From contig SKCR01035581.1 of assembly GCA_019454045.1 (NCBI GenBank), positions 124,001 to 188,000 on the forward strand: a stretch of 64,000 nt of DNA, in the 5' to 3' direction. Made by a program: the position numbers and the translations under genes. How positions within the stretch are numbered: position 1 is the first letter of the stretch; every line of letters starts with the position of its first letter. Below, one piece after another: positions 21,224 to 33,117 of this stretch. Source of the DNA: Zanthoxylum bungeanum (taxonomy: Eukaryota > Streptophyta > Magnoliopsida > Sapindales > Rutaceae). Below the pieces are notes generated by a model that saw only the letters and a program-made list of their open reading frames with translations, had not been told where the DNA came from and did not search any database.

Positions 21224-23241
21224 TGTAGACACTGTAGTTTTTTACAAGAAGCCCGATGATGAGACTCGTATGGAGGCGTTACCCGATAAGTTACGGATGT
21301 CGCGGGAAATGGATGTCAGAAGGGGAAATTCAAAATAAGTACATCATCAGATTTAATTCGCATGTTCGCTGCATGTGCATTCGTGCTGCGTTCGGAAACA
21401 CGTTCGAATGGTGAACAGATTGCGGTCGTTCGTGCAACGTTCGGGAATGCATTCGAACAATCGATTGTGTTTCTATTTTAAAATTGAAGCCTCGGCCCAA
21501 AATCCCCAGCCCCACAAGCCCAATCCAAAATAATTAAAACATTTAAAACACATGTCTAAATTAAATCAAATCCAATTAAATTAAAACAAATCAAATCAAA
21601 TCAAAATAAATATCCTTCCTAATTAAAATCAAATCCCCACCAAATCACCTTCCTAATTACCAAAGATTTAAATCCAATCTAAATAAATCACCTACCAATT
21701 TAAAGATATTCCCCCACCAAAAATACACAAGATCACTTCCTTAAATAATTAAATTAAATACACCCTATATTTACTTGATTCCTTTCCTTCTTGAAAACCC
21801 ATGCACAAGGAAACCCTAATACACCACTATAAAATATAACTTGATGCAAACCCTAAATTCTCTCTCCCGACTCATTCTCGACAAAGAACAAAAAACCTTA
21901 GCTCCCTCTCTCATCTTTTTGCTCCAGACCACTCACCCTCACAGGCCACAAACGACAATTCACTCACCCTCTTACCCTCACATACAAAACACACAGACCA
22001 CTCACCCTCTCTCTGCTCCATCTCCACACGGTAATTCACTCAAAAAACCTAGAGACACAAACGTCAATCACACCAGAAAACCTAGACACTTCTCCCACAC
22101 CCCCGGCACACACACACAATCAATAACCCTCAGAACACAGCAACCCTTACTGCCACCTAAACCCACTCACGTAAACTTAAGACTCCCACTCCTTCTCGGC
22201 AGCAACCCTTCAACCCATGCCAATGATCGTCACAAGCAACAACTAAACGAACCCTAATAACAGCTACGACTCTCTCCCTCCTCTCTCTTCATCACAAATA
22301 ACCCTTCAACTAAGCCACACACCATGACAAATAAATCAATGAACTTTTCAACAAATGAACCAACCCATGACCGACACATACTCTGACCGTAACAAATAAA
22401 CAACCCACCGAACCAAATTCATCAAGCCAAATAGCCGTGAAACTCAAATAAAAACACCCCTAAAAATAGCCCAAACTGCTTACAAAATAAGCCCCATAAC
22501 CGAACAAGAAACTGACCCAAAACAGTCCATAAATCACACCCAAAACAGTCCCCAAAAAATACCCCAAAATAGTCCAAATTTCACCCCAAAACAGCGACCG
22601 GAACAGACATGTAAACATCAACAAAATACATCAAAAATAGTGAGGAAATCACAGACGAAACAGTGAAACAGTGACCGAAACTGTGAACCAGAAAAATAGT
22701 GGAGTGTTAACCCTTCCGGCGACATCCCAAAGCACTCCCGGGAAGCGACTTAAAAGGTAAGAGCTGAGGGCACCCTTTGTTATATTTTATTTTGTTATCC
22801 TTGACACGGCATGCTTAGTTGGACATGGAATACGTCAAACCGTATACAAAGTCCTATATTGAAAACGGCCGAGTTCTTTTGCCACACATTTATTGTTCCG
22901 TATTATTTATCTTTTATTATTTCGCATTTAATTTCTGTTTATTATTGTTTTATTATTTCACATTTGTTTTGTTCTCTTCGGTTATTTATGGTCATATGCA
23001 TTGTCATGTTTCATGTATGTCAATATGGGGTCAGTAATTGAGTGTTGCTTCTCGTGGTATATCGGATGGAAACCCAGATGTAAATTTCGTAGCCAAATCT
23101 GAATGGACGGTAGTGCGGTCTGTACTTGGGATATAACTCCATGTACCGCTTGGGGAAACACTCATGCATGTGTTTATGTGATTATAGATGTCATTTTTGT
23201 GATCCCGTTCGAACGCGTTATCAAACACTACACGAACATAT
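21224..23241 (+). repeat. TAT-derivative LTR 3, left part
   Basis: Starts TGTAGACACTG and has a TATA box at 21828-21840. It is interrupted after 23241 within the CpG-rich repeat by Copia-3, whose left target duplication copy is CATAT at 23237-23241. Confidence 0.92.
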
Positions 23242-25331
23242 TGTTGGATAATATGACCCATAGCGTCACTATTTGTACAGATCATAGTGATGTTGTACAA
23301 ATTAACTATGTGACAAGGAAATTGCACTCTCATCATTTGTGATTAGATCACCTTAGATATATAAATGAAGAGAGGTCCATATGATTAGTTCTTGGATTGA
23401 GATGATATGAGACAGTATCAGTCCATGAAGGATTAATCATTAAATATCCCTAGTCGTAGTATTATCGAGACTGGACATCGATAATGCGGAATAGGCTAGT
23501 ATTGCACTTGTGCGCGTTGTGAGGGCACAACAGCATAGTTCTCATATATTTGGGTATTGGATACTCATGCAAGTGCGATAGGAGGTTGTGTTTCACCGAT
23601 GGTACGGGAAACAGCTTCGCTCTGGATAGACCCCTCATAATCCCATTGGTATTATGACTATGTGTCTATGGGAATCTGAAATCAGGGTAGGTGTATTTGG
23701 TCTTAACCTGAGACTTGCACCGCTAATGCTTACTACAATCAATATACTTTAGTTGAGGTCGTCTAGGACTCTAACCGGTTCTGTGTACGCCGAAGCTGAG
23801 TATATTGAGAATCGTAGAGTATTGGGTGTGATGTCAAGACGGAAGTATCACTCCAGTCATAGTGGAGATGATGTCACACAGGATACGGTATTAGTACTCT
23901 GAGGTGCTGCAGCCATCGGGATATTATGACAAGGTCATGTATATCCGATTATAGAGACTAGTTACCAGACATCTGACATGTGCTTCGTACGGGGCAGACA
24001 CTTATCCAGCCCCAGGCCTAGCACGTGACTATCCGATACTGGGCCGATATGCACGATACTTGGTATACTACGCCTGATATAGATCCTTATATATTCCTGT
24101 AAGAATATTTCCGGAGAATTGGGTAGGCATGGCGTTTTGCTAGAAGCTAACCTTGTCTTGTAAATCGGTAAGACGTGGTACTTGGTACATACGTGTTCGG
24201 ATACTCCGACGACCGTATTTACTGCCAACATATCCAGGGATCTCATGGGTCGCTTCCCAATGATACACCGATGACGTATGACTCGCACTCATATTAATCT
24301 GGGATTAATTTGATGAGAGAGAAAATTAATCTGGGATTAATTACGGAGATATTTTATCTGGGACAAAATATCGTCTAAAGAGAGAAAACGATTGATTTAG
24401 AATTAATCGGGTAAATTGATATATTTGATATATCAATCGTATTGGATTTCGACGCGAAATTAAAATTAGATTTTAATTCGGGCGAGCGAATTAATTTAGA
24501 ATTAATTCGTTAGCGACGTGAATAGTGACTTCGCTAGGCGTAATCATTTAATTACGACGCGACGGAAAATTCGTTAATTTAGAATTAGCGAACCCGAGCC
24601 CGAGATTATTTGCGAGCGCATTCGTATTTCGAATCGAGTGCGGCAAATCAAATCAAGCGTCAAATCGCTAGTCGCATCTAGCGTCACATAAAGCGTCAAA
24701 TCAAATGTCACTTTGAGTGATGTGACAACTTGTCACTTGATTGAATGAAAGATGTGACTTGATGTGAGTTAGTGGAGTGGTTGGAATGTTTGGTAAATGA
24801 ATTGATTTTAGAAATCAATTAAATGATTTACACCATTTGACTTTTGGAAAATTAATTGGTAAATCATTAATATATTTTGGAAAAATATTAAAACAAACAT
24901 TTACACTTTTCTAATCCAACTAACACATTTCTTCTCTCTCCCCACACTCTCTCACATTCACGCCCAAGTGGCAAAATAAGCTCACTGGTTTCTCTTGAAA
25001 TGCCGTGAGTTTGGGGAAGCATGTGCCTTGATTTTGTGGCAAAATCAAGCGGAGCTAGCACTCCGAGAGACTTACGAAGGTGTTAGGGAAACTCACCCAC
25101 GAGCCGGGAATCGTTCGACGCAAATTCGAGGCTCAAATCTCAGCTCAAAACTGAAAACATTGGACTGAAATTCTGCTGCAGTGGGCACCTAATCCAGTGA
25201 GCAATCTTGGAGTTTTTTTTCGTCAAATTCGTCTCAACCGATCGATGTGAGTATTCCGCTACCTCCTTTGATGTATTCACACTAATATTCATGCTTGTTT
25301 GATGATCTTGGGACCTAGAATAAAACCAACA
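23242..25331 (+). repeat. Copia-3 5' LTR
   Basis: Begins TGTTGGATAATATGACCC and ends AAAACCAACA, directly before the PBS. The first part has the GCGTCACTATTTGTAC block shared with Copia-1 and Copia-2, and the hairpin ladder lies at 24293-24590. Pyrimidine-rich sequence at 24915-24960 probably lies near the transcript start. Confidence 0.92.
24293..24590 (+). other. Hairpin ladder in Copia-3 5' LTR
   Basis: Consecutive inverted repeats, each with a 3-nt loop: 24293-24309 (loop TGG), 24324-24342 (TGG), 24348-24372 (TGG, one mismatch), 24389-24409 (TAG, one mismatch), 24415-24437 (TTG), 24458-24478 (TAG), 24487-24509 (TAG), 24572-24590 (TAG, one mismatch). Stems are 7-11 bp. AGAGAGA-type spacers separate the first few. 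Confidence 0.9.
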
Positions 25332-25332
25332 A

Positions 25333-25344
25333 TGGTATCAGAGC
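25333..25344 (+). promoter_or_regulatory. Primer binding site, Copia-3
   Basis: TGGTATCAGAGC, the exact tRNA-iMet PBS of plant copia elements, one base after the LTR end. Confidence 0.92.
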
Positions 25345-28139
25345 CTAGGTTCAAGCATGAAATTTTTAGGGCTAAAATTTGGGTAAACTTGTTTTGAGCA
25401 TGATTTGAATGAATTGAATGTTTGAGTATGATTATAACATGTTTAATTAAGGATTGATTCGATCAATTTAATTAAATAATGATTGGATCAATTTTCCCCA
25501 ATTGATGGAGCTTGGCCGAATAGTATAAGGAATTTTGGAAATTTGGAATTTTTTGATTTTGATTCATTGGATGAATTAGAATCATGTATGATGATGTTAA
25601 TTTGAAATTAATTGGATTGAATTTTGAATTGAACAAAATCCCTAATTTGCTTAGGTTGACCGAATTCAATATGCCCTTTAATGTCTTGGATTTTTGATTT
25701 TGATAATTGGATGTATTGGAAATCATTCGGGAAGTTAATTAGATGTCGATTGTGGAATTAATTGGATTAAATTCAAATCGGACAAAAATTACTCCCTTGG
25801 CCGAGACTTTAAGCATGGTTAATGGGTTTGATTTTTCATTTATGTGTTGGACATGTGATGATGATAATGAACATGATTAATTAAGCTAATTTAATGTTTT
25901 GGAAATATTGATTTGGGTGATTAATCATGTAATGCACTTTAGGTAATTAAATTACGGAATTGGATTCATGTAATTTAGTTATTTAGGCCTTAATTGGATT
26001 TGGGCTTATTATATTGTAAATGGGCTTATTGGGCTTTGTTGTACAAAGTTGGATTTGGACAAATTGGATTGGATCCAATTGGGCCCAAAGCCACTTCCGT
26101 TAAGCCCAAATACAACTTATAAACCTTTAAAGTTTATTGGGCCTAATGGGCCTAAATTGATTATGGGCTTATGGGGTTACTCCTTGATTGGGCTTTGGTT
26201 GCCGAAGCCCACGCCTTAAAGAAATTAATTAAAGCCCATTAGACTTGAATTGAATTGACGTTGGACGTTAATCGGGCTTTGAGACCCGACACGATAATTT
26301 GGAATTTAAGTCGTTAAAGGGATTAAATAAAGTGTAATATTTAATTTAGAATTAAATAGTGAGTTAGTATTAATACATGTTAAATTGGATTTAATGATGT
26401 AGTTTAATTTAATTCAAGAATTCGTACTTTGAGTACTTATTCGCAAAAACGAGTTTGACTCGCCAAAATCAAATGTTTTGTTTGAACATTGGATGATCAC
26501 ATAATTATCAGATTAATTAATTTGATTAGATTGATTGATAGCATGCTTATGTGTGAATACGTGGTTGTGATGAATGAATAATGTATATCGGATGGATATT
26601 AGTCGGGGGGGCAATTTTGGAAATTGTTGTAATAAATTCGATTTATTAAATTGGACCTACGTGTCCAGCCTTATCACCTCACTCTATTCTCTTTGTATTC
26701 TCTTCTCACCTATTCCCCTCAATGTAAATGAGGTTTCTTTAGAAGTGTAGTGTAAGGGGTAGAAGTAATACATGCTAGCTTGAGTGAGAAAGGGAGAGAT
26801 TTGATCTAGGATCAATGTGTAAGTATCCATCCGCATATCATTATTATTTTATTTTCATATGCGCTTTATTATGTATTTAGAATGCATGTTTAAGGGTGTA
26901 TGATGATGAGACCTTAACAAAGATAATGAAATTGGTAGCCAATTTGCACGCGAAAAGCCCTCATCAAATATCATGCGTCTTTTCCTTCCATTGAGTGATT
27001 CTTACTCAAGATCCTAGATTGGCATGGGTGTTGGCCAAAGTCAAGCTCTTGTCCGTCGAAGATGTGTTTGAATCACGAAGCTTTGTTCCATATTGGTGTC
27101 TTGTCCAAGTTGTGGTTTGTTGGCCAAAGTCAAGACCACTTCTTGTCCATCGACATTAATTACGAAGCTTCCATGGTCAATGGGTCCGCGCTTGACTGGA
27201 TCATCAGGTTTGTTGTGCCAAAGCCAAGCCTAGTTGATTCAGAGGAAAAAGGTTAGGGTATATATTGGATATATAGGCATATATAAGATATATGCTTAGG
27301 ACTTGGATGTCCACCTACTGGATCTAGGAGTTGGATTAGATCCAATTGATCTTAGAGATCTACCTAGTTAATTATCATACAATTTGTTGACCACAGTCAA
27401 GATTGTGTGATATTTAACGGGATCCTAGCCCACTAGGAAACACGGTTTCCCGAGTACTCGACAGAGGGTTAGAGGCTCGACGAAAAATAGTGGGATGCAA
27501 GAATTGAATTTGCAATATTCGTTCAATTACTCGCCATACGCGCTCAATCAAATATCACTCGTCATATAAATTAAATGTTAGTTGGACTAATATTTAAATT
27601 GTTGTTTTAATAAACAGTTGGACTGTATTATAGTTGATTATATATAATTGGATTATATTAATAATATATTTGAATTAATTAATTTCAGTTTACAGTTGAT
27701 TTTATAATTGGATTATAGTAATCAATGTAATTGAGGTTAATTAATTTGGATTATATTTGATTATATAGTTGGACTATTATAATCATTATAATATATATAG
27801 TACCACTAATCGTTGATTAAATAGTTGGACTATTGTAATCAAGATAAAATTGAAAAGTTGGATATTTAAAATATAATCTGGGATTAAAATATTTTAAATG
27901 ATTTAATTTTCAAATTGGGAATAATAATAGGTTACTTTATTTGATAAAATAACTTATTATACCTTAAGCCCAAAATTAAGCAATATAAGTAGAGCATAAA
28001 ATATTTGGAAGATTTGTGTGATGATGACTTTAGTGCTTAATTTAATATACTTGTCATAAATCTAATTTTAGATTTAAGAATTATTAAAATTGGAATTTAT
28101 AATTCTTTGAGAATTAATTGACTATTCTAGAGGAGATAA
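25345..28139 (+). other. Copia-3 leader, gag start lost
   Basis: Long AT-rich leader homologous to the Copia-1 leader (41916-44106), including the TGGATATTAG block (26594), the CCACCTACTGGATCTAGGAG block (27310) and repeated GTTGGACTAT motifs. Where Copia-1 has its gag start codon, this copy reads GATAAAATTG at about 27840, so the start is gone. Small ORFs (25472-25726, 27062-27256) have no domain. Confidence 0.75.
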
Positions 28140-31130
28140 AGTCAAAATTTGCAATTGGGCATGTAGCACGAGGTGCACATTGTTTCGATATTCTAAAAAC
28201 CCAAGGCTTGGCCTAAGGTTCCTGAAATATTGAAAAGGATAATTGACGTATCCCAAAGTGACTACCATTTGGATATGGCAGACACGAAGGAATTAAAGAA
28301 AGGGCAAGGCTCTTACTTTAAAAATGATTGTCAAAGTTATGTTCACTACTAGTATTGAAATTAGATTTTAAATACTTAGTGTGGTACATAAAATATATGT
28401 ATTGATGTTCAGAATCTGCTTTGAGCAGGATACTGACTTCAAGCTGAGATTGCTCTGCGAATCGGAAACGGGACGAAAGTCGCTGTTTCGACTGTAGATA
28501 CCTAAGTTTAGGAACTACCCTTCGGGTGTGTACTAAATTAGGAACTGTTATATGTAACTAGTTTGACTAGAGACATTCTCTATATCAGTGTTTAATCCAT
28601 TGTGGATAAACCTTTATATTCTTGAACACTAAGTGTTTCATTATATAAGATGATACTGAGATAAACACATTAGATGTGAATAACATAATTTATATTTTGA
28701 ATATAATTAAAATCTCAAACATATAAAATGACAAATAAATAGCTCAAATTGATTTGATCAATAGAGACTTATTTGTGGCATTGTTGTCTGGGACACAATT
28801 AAACAAGACTCGTATATCCGCACTTTTGAAGAGTGGGTACTAGGACTGATTTGACTATTCAAATAAAGTCTACGAATCTAGTTTGTTAGGTAAAGTACCT
28901 AAAACACTGTTTACTTGGTAATAGTGTAAGTGTCACCGATCTGTTAGCCCTATTAATGGTGAAGTTAGTGGGCCCATATCTAGCTAGGCTAGATGTGAAC
29001 ATGAATGTTTCGTGACCTTAACGGATGTGGCATCACGTTATGGTTATGTGTTTCTCTTTTGAAGAACACAGATCGGAAACTTTTAAAGTTTCGACACGAA
29101 GTAGATAAACAGATCGACTATAGTATTATGCCGTCACGGTAAGACCGTAATGAAAATACTTAAGCAGTAAGTTTCAAACATACATGAAAGAAAAGTATAG
29201 TATTCTTTCAGATGAGGACTCCTCCGAGACACACGTCAGTTAGACGGTGTGTCCGAACGAAAACCGAATTTTGTTGGACATGATAAGGTTTATCACGAGT
29301 CGCTCTGAGCTATCATTTCCTTCAACAGGATATGTATTAACAGTGCAAAACTTATTTAGAATAAAGTTCCATATAAATCTGTTTGACAGATATCATATTG
29401 GATATGAACAGGAAAGAAACATGGTTTCTCATTCCTAATAATTTGGTATGCCGGGCATAACGTTTGGATGATACCAAACTAAGGACCCAAATTGGATAAG
29501 TGCCATATATAGGTTATCCTAAGGGAAACCATAAGTATAATACTTATAAATCTCGCATGAGAACAATATGATTGTTGCTCACCATGCGGTTTTCCAAAGA
29601 GGAATACCGATATGCAGTGGTCAGTGGGAGGATAGTGATACTCGATGAAAATCGGTAATACTATTCAAGGCCATGAAGTCCATAATGGAACACAAATAGT
29701 TCATCAATGATGAAACTAAACCATTAATCTTCAAATACACAAGAACCGCGTAGATCGGAGAGAATCAGAAAACAACCTGGGGTATGGTTTTCTGAAGTAA
29801 CCCCTTAAAGATGTAAATCTTATGGAGGTATACCAACCGACTACGTATGAGGAAGTGATACAAGGTATCAACTCCCTTTTATGGCAAAGTGCCATGAGTC
29901 CGAAATGGATTCCATGTATAACAACTATGTTTGGATACTAGTTGTTGTACCGCAAGGCATTGTGCCTATTGGTACTGTAAACGTCTTCAAGGATGACATA
30001 CATGGATGACAACATACCAACGTACAAAGCTAGGCTTGTGACGGAAAGGTATCGTTATCAACGTTATGTTAATAACGGTTCAACCTTTTACCTGTTGCCA
30101 TAGTAAATCCATTTTGATGATGCTTATTGATACTGCATATTTCATTTATGAAATGTGTCAGTTAAAGATCAAAATCGCCTTCCTACAAGGAAACCTTTTG
30201 GAGGATGCTTACAACATCCTGACGATTTTGTATAACCGACAAACAAGGTTTGCGGGTTATTCGATCCATGTTTGGATTGAAGCAAGCATAAGGTTCTTGG
30301 AACTGACGTTTTGAAATAATCATAATGGTTTATGATTTGACTCAAAATGAAATATTCTTGTGTATATAAGGAGGTTAGTGGGAGCGCACTGACAGTGAAA
30401 TTCCCATAAAGCAATTGGTGAAAGCTTGGCTTTCATAGATATTCTCCGTAGAATTCTAGGGAGTAACAACCTTTATTCAAGGAATAAAGATCTACTGGGA
30501 TAGATTTGGAGTTGTTAACACTCTCTGGGAAATTGTACATTTAAAATGTACTTAATATGGTGTCTCATACGCTTTGAGCATATGGAGTCACAATCATGAC
30601 AATCCAAGTGATAGTCACTGGATTGAAGTTAAGGACATCTATTAATATCTTAGAGAACTAAAGATGTTGTCTAAAACTATGGAGAAGGAGAACTTGAAGT
30701 GACTGGGATCACTGCTGCAAGTTTCCAAACAGTTTAATACTATGGTACTATAAAGTTTGAAAAACGGGACAGTGAGCTGGAAATCTTCCGAGCAAGATAT
30801 TGTTGCCGAATAAACAACAAATGCAGATTATTGCTGCGGCTGAGGCAGCAATAGAAGCCATTTGGGTCGATAATAAATCTAATTAGATTAGATATAGTTC
30901 TGTTAGCAGCTGAGCTAGGCGTCAGCACAAGGCTAATGAATTAAAGGTCTCATCGACAATCCAGATATATACCTCTATATTCATCTGATTCGTTCGGATC
31001 ATACATCGTGGCGATGTGATGATCGTATAAATCGCGTCAGACGATAATCATGGAAATCCGCTGACGAAAACATTTTCTCAGCAATTTGAGCGAACCGTAC
31101 ATAGTTCGGGTGTACGACACTTGAGTGACT
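28140..31130 (+). pseudogene. Copia-3 gag-pol, heavily degenerate
   Basis: Only the end of gag (after the nucleocapsid, about 28240-28390) is detectable. Pol follows in order with many stops and indels: protease/GAG-pre-integrase (28397-28800), integrase (28900-29440), linker (29560-29780), RT (29860-30500) and RNase H (30560-31130). Diagnostic lesions are TAA at 28503-28505 and TAG at 28509-28511, where Copia-1 has sense codons. The YxDD region of RT is missing between about 30380 and 30420. No part can give an active enzyme. Confidence 0.85.
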
Positions 31131-31141
31131 GGCTATGTGCC

Positions 31142-31151
31142 AAGTGGGAGA
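31142..31151 (+). promoter_or_regulatory. Polypurine tract, Copia-3
   Basis: AAGTGGGAGA, identical to the Copia-1 tract at 48085-48094. Here it is followed not by the LTR start but by LTR position 907. Confidence 0.85.
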
Positions 31152-32338
31152 TAACCTTGTCTTGTAAATCGGTAAGACGTGGTACTTGGTACGTACGTGT
31201 TCGGATACTCCGACGACCGTATTTACTGCCAACATATCCGGGGATCTCATGGGTCGCTTCCCAATGATACACCGATGACGTATGACTCGCACTCATAATT
31301 AATCTGGGATTAATTTGATGAGAGAGAAAATTAATCTGGGATTAATTACGGAGATATTTTATCTGGGATAAAATATCGTCTAAAGAGAGAAAACGATTGA
31401 TTTAGAATTAATCGGGTAAATTGATATATTTGATATATCAATCGTAATTGGATTTCGACGCGAAATTAAAATTAGATTTTAATTCGGGCTAGCGAATTAA
31501 TTTAGAATTAATTCGTTAGCGACGTGAATAGTGACTTCGCTAGGCGTAATCATTTAATTACGACGCGACGGAAAATTCGTTAATTTAGAATTAGCGAACC
31601 CGAGCCCGAGATTATTTGCGAGCGCATTCGTATTTCGAATTCGAGTGCGGCAAATCAAATCAAGCGTCAAATCGCTAGTCGCATCTAGCGTCACATCAAG
31701 CGTCAAATCAAATGTCACTTTGAGTGATGTGACAACTTGTCACTTGATTGAATGAAAGATGTGACTTGATGTGAGTTAGTGGAGTGGTTGGAATGTTTGG
31801 TAAATGAATTGATTTTAGAAATCAATTAAATGATTTACACCATTTGACTTTTGGAAAATTAATTGGTAAATCATTAATATATTTTGGAAAATATATAAAC
31901 CAAACATTTACACTTTTCTAATCCAACTAACACATTTCTTCTTCTCCCCACACTCTCTCACATTCACGCCCAAAGTGGCAAAATAAGCTCACTGGTTTCT
32001 CTTGAAATGCCGTGAGTTTGGGGAAGCATGTGCCTTGATTTTGTGGCAAAATCAAGCGAAGCTAGCATTCCGAGAGACTTACGAAGGTGTTAGGGAAACT
32101 CACCCACGAGCCGGGAATCGTTCGACGCAAATTCGAGGCTCAAATCTCAGCTCAAAACTGAAAACAGTGGACTGAAATTCTGCTGCAGTGGGCGCCTAAT
32201 CCAGTGAGCAATCTTGGAGTTTTTGTTTGTCAAATTCGTCTCAACCGATCGATGTGAGTATTCCGCTACCTCCTTTGATGTATTCACACTAATATTCATG
32301 CTTGTTTGATGATCTTGGGACCTAGAATAAAACCAACA
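31152..32338 (+). repeat. Copia-3 3' LTR, 5'-truncated
   Basis: Aligns with 24148-25331 of the 5' LTR. The first 906 bp of the LTR are missing and the junction is exactly at the polypurine tract. The end AAAACCAACA and the target duplication CATAT are intact. Confidence 0.9.
31296..31595 (+). other. Hairpin ladder in Copia-3 3' LTR
   Basis: Same series of short inverted repeats as in the 5' LTR. The third hairpin (GATATTTTATC-TGG-GATAAAATATC, near 31350) is perfect here but has one mismatch in the 5' LTR. Confidence 0.88.
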
Positions 32339-32921
32339 CATATGCATTCTGCCTCAGCCCGTTCGAACGCGTTTCCGAATGCTACTCGAACACGTGCATT
32401 ATGTTTACCGTTCAAACGCATTTACGAACGCTACACGAACGCGTGCACACTGGACAGATTCCTTCATCATGTTTTATGCATGCTTGCCTCTTTGGTTATT
32501 CCTTTCTACATCATATGCTGAATTATCTCTCTTTAATATTTGTGCTTTTACCGTTATTATTTATTTATCTTTCTGTATTTTATCTATTTAATATGTTCAT
32601 GAGATTGCGTGCTCGCTTCTATTTTGTCTATTCCTATGTGTGTGTAAACTTAGATATTAGTTAATCTTGCATGTGTATGTTGAGTAGACTTGGTTAGATT
32701 ATTGCATAAATCCGTTCATTACAAGTGACATAAGTAAGGGACCATTCCGAACCCAATGGTTTGAGTTCTTCTCTTGCGAGGGGTGAGTGCGGCCTTAAAT
32801 CATTTCCCAATTCACACTGGGTGGCGACTCTTTTATTCTCCGGTTTAGTCCCCCGCTGGCTACTCCATACTCCCAACCGGGCCGCGAATCTGGAACAGCG
32901 TCGTCCATGCCTGTGTCCACA
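32339..32921 (+). repeat. TAT-derivative LTR 3, right part
   Basis: Begins with the second CATAT copy of the Copia-3 target duplication and continues LTR 3 from the CpG-rich repeat to its end CCACA at 32921. It holds the conserved block near the LTR end (about 32730-32840) with TGGCGACTC at 32822. The next base starts Gypsy-1 RT. Confidence 0.92.
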
Positions 32922-33117
32922 CCAAGTATGGCTTGTATGAATGGTTAGTTATGCCATTTGGTCTTACAAACGCACCAAGCACATTTATGAGATTGATGAA
33001 TCATGTTATACGTGCATTTATTGGTAAGTCTGTTGTAGTTTATTTTGATGACATCTTAGTTTATAGTAAAACATTAGATGAGCATGTTACGCATTTGAAG
33101 AATGTTCTTGATGTGTT
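32922..33117 (+). pseudogene. Gypsy-1 reverse transcriptase, middle piece 2
   Basis: Continues the RT palm from the 11529 break: Y-G-L-Y-E-W, then the [12 protein letters not shown] box, then the catalytic Y-F-D-D at 33041-33052, then the D-I-L-V-Y-S-K and thumb-entry segment. The frame is open through the piece. It is cut at 33117 by the solo LTR and resumes at 35091 after one TSD copy. Confidence 0.92.

Larger units (their letters stand above)
23242..32338 (+). mobile_element. Copia-3, degenerate copia element, TSD CATAT
   Basis: A 9.1-kb Ty1/copia element with perfect 5-bp duplications (CATAT at 23237-23241 and 32339-32343). It has a full 5' LTR (2090 bp), PBS, long leader, residual gag, heavily mutated pol, intact polypurine tract and a 3' LTR lacking its first 906 bp. 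It can make no protein. The same lesions recur in Copia-2, so the decay came before the spread of these copies. Confidence 0.92.
11530..32921 (+). mobile_element. TAT-derivative: three-LTR composite, TSD CCAAA/CCAAG
   Basis: A non-coding TAT-group Ty3/gypsy derivative inserted in Gypsy-1 RT. Three direct LTRs (2621, 2608 and about 2596 bp without the insert) alternate with two internal regions of 3.8 and 0.6 kb, each bounded by a PBS after the LTR and a polypurine tract before the next one. Outer 5-bp flanks are CCAAA (11525-11529) and CCAAG (32922-32926). CCAAG is the expected Gypsy-1 coding sequence, so one copy has mutated once. This arrangement is the known product of unequal recombination between LTRs of tandem or sister copies. 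Copia-3 later entered the third LTR. Confidence 0.88.
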
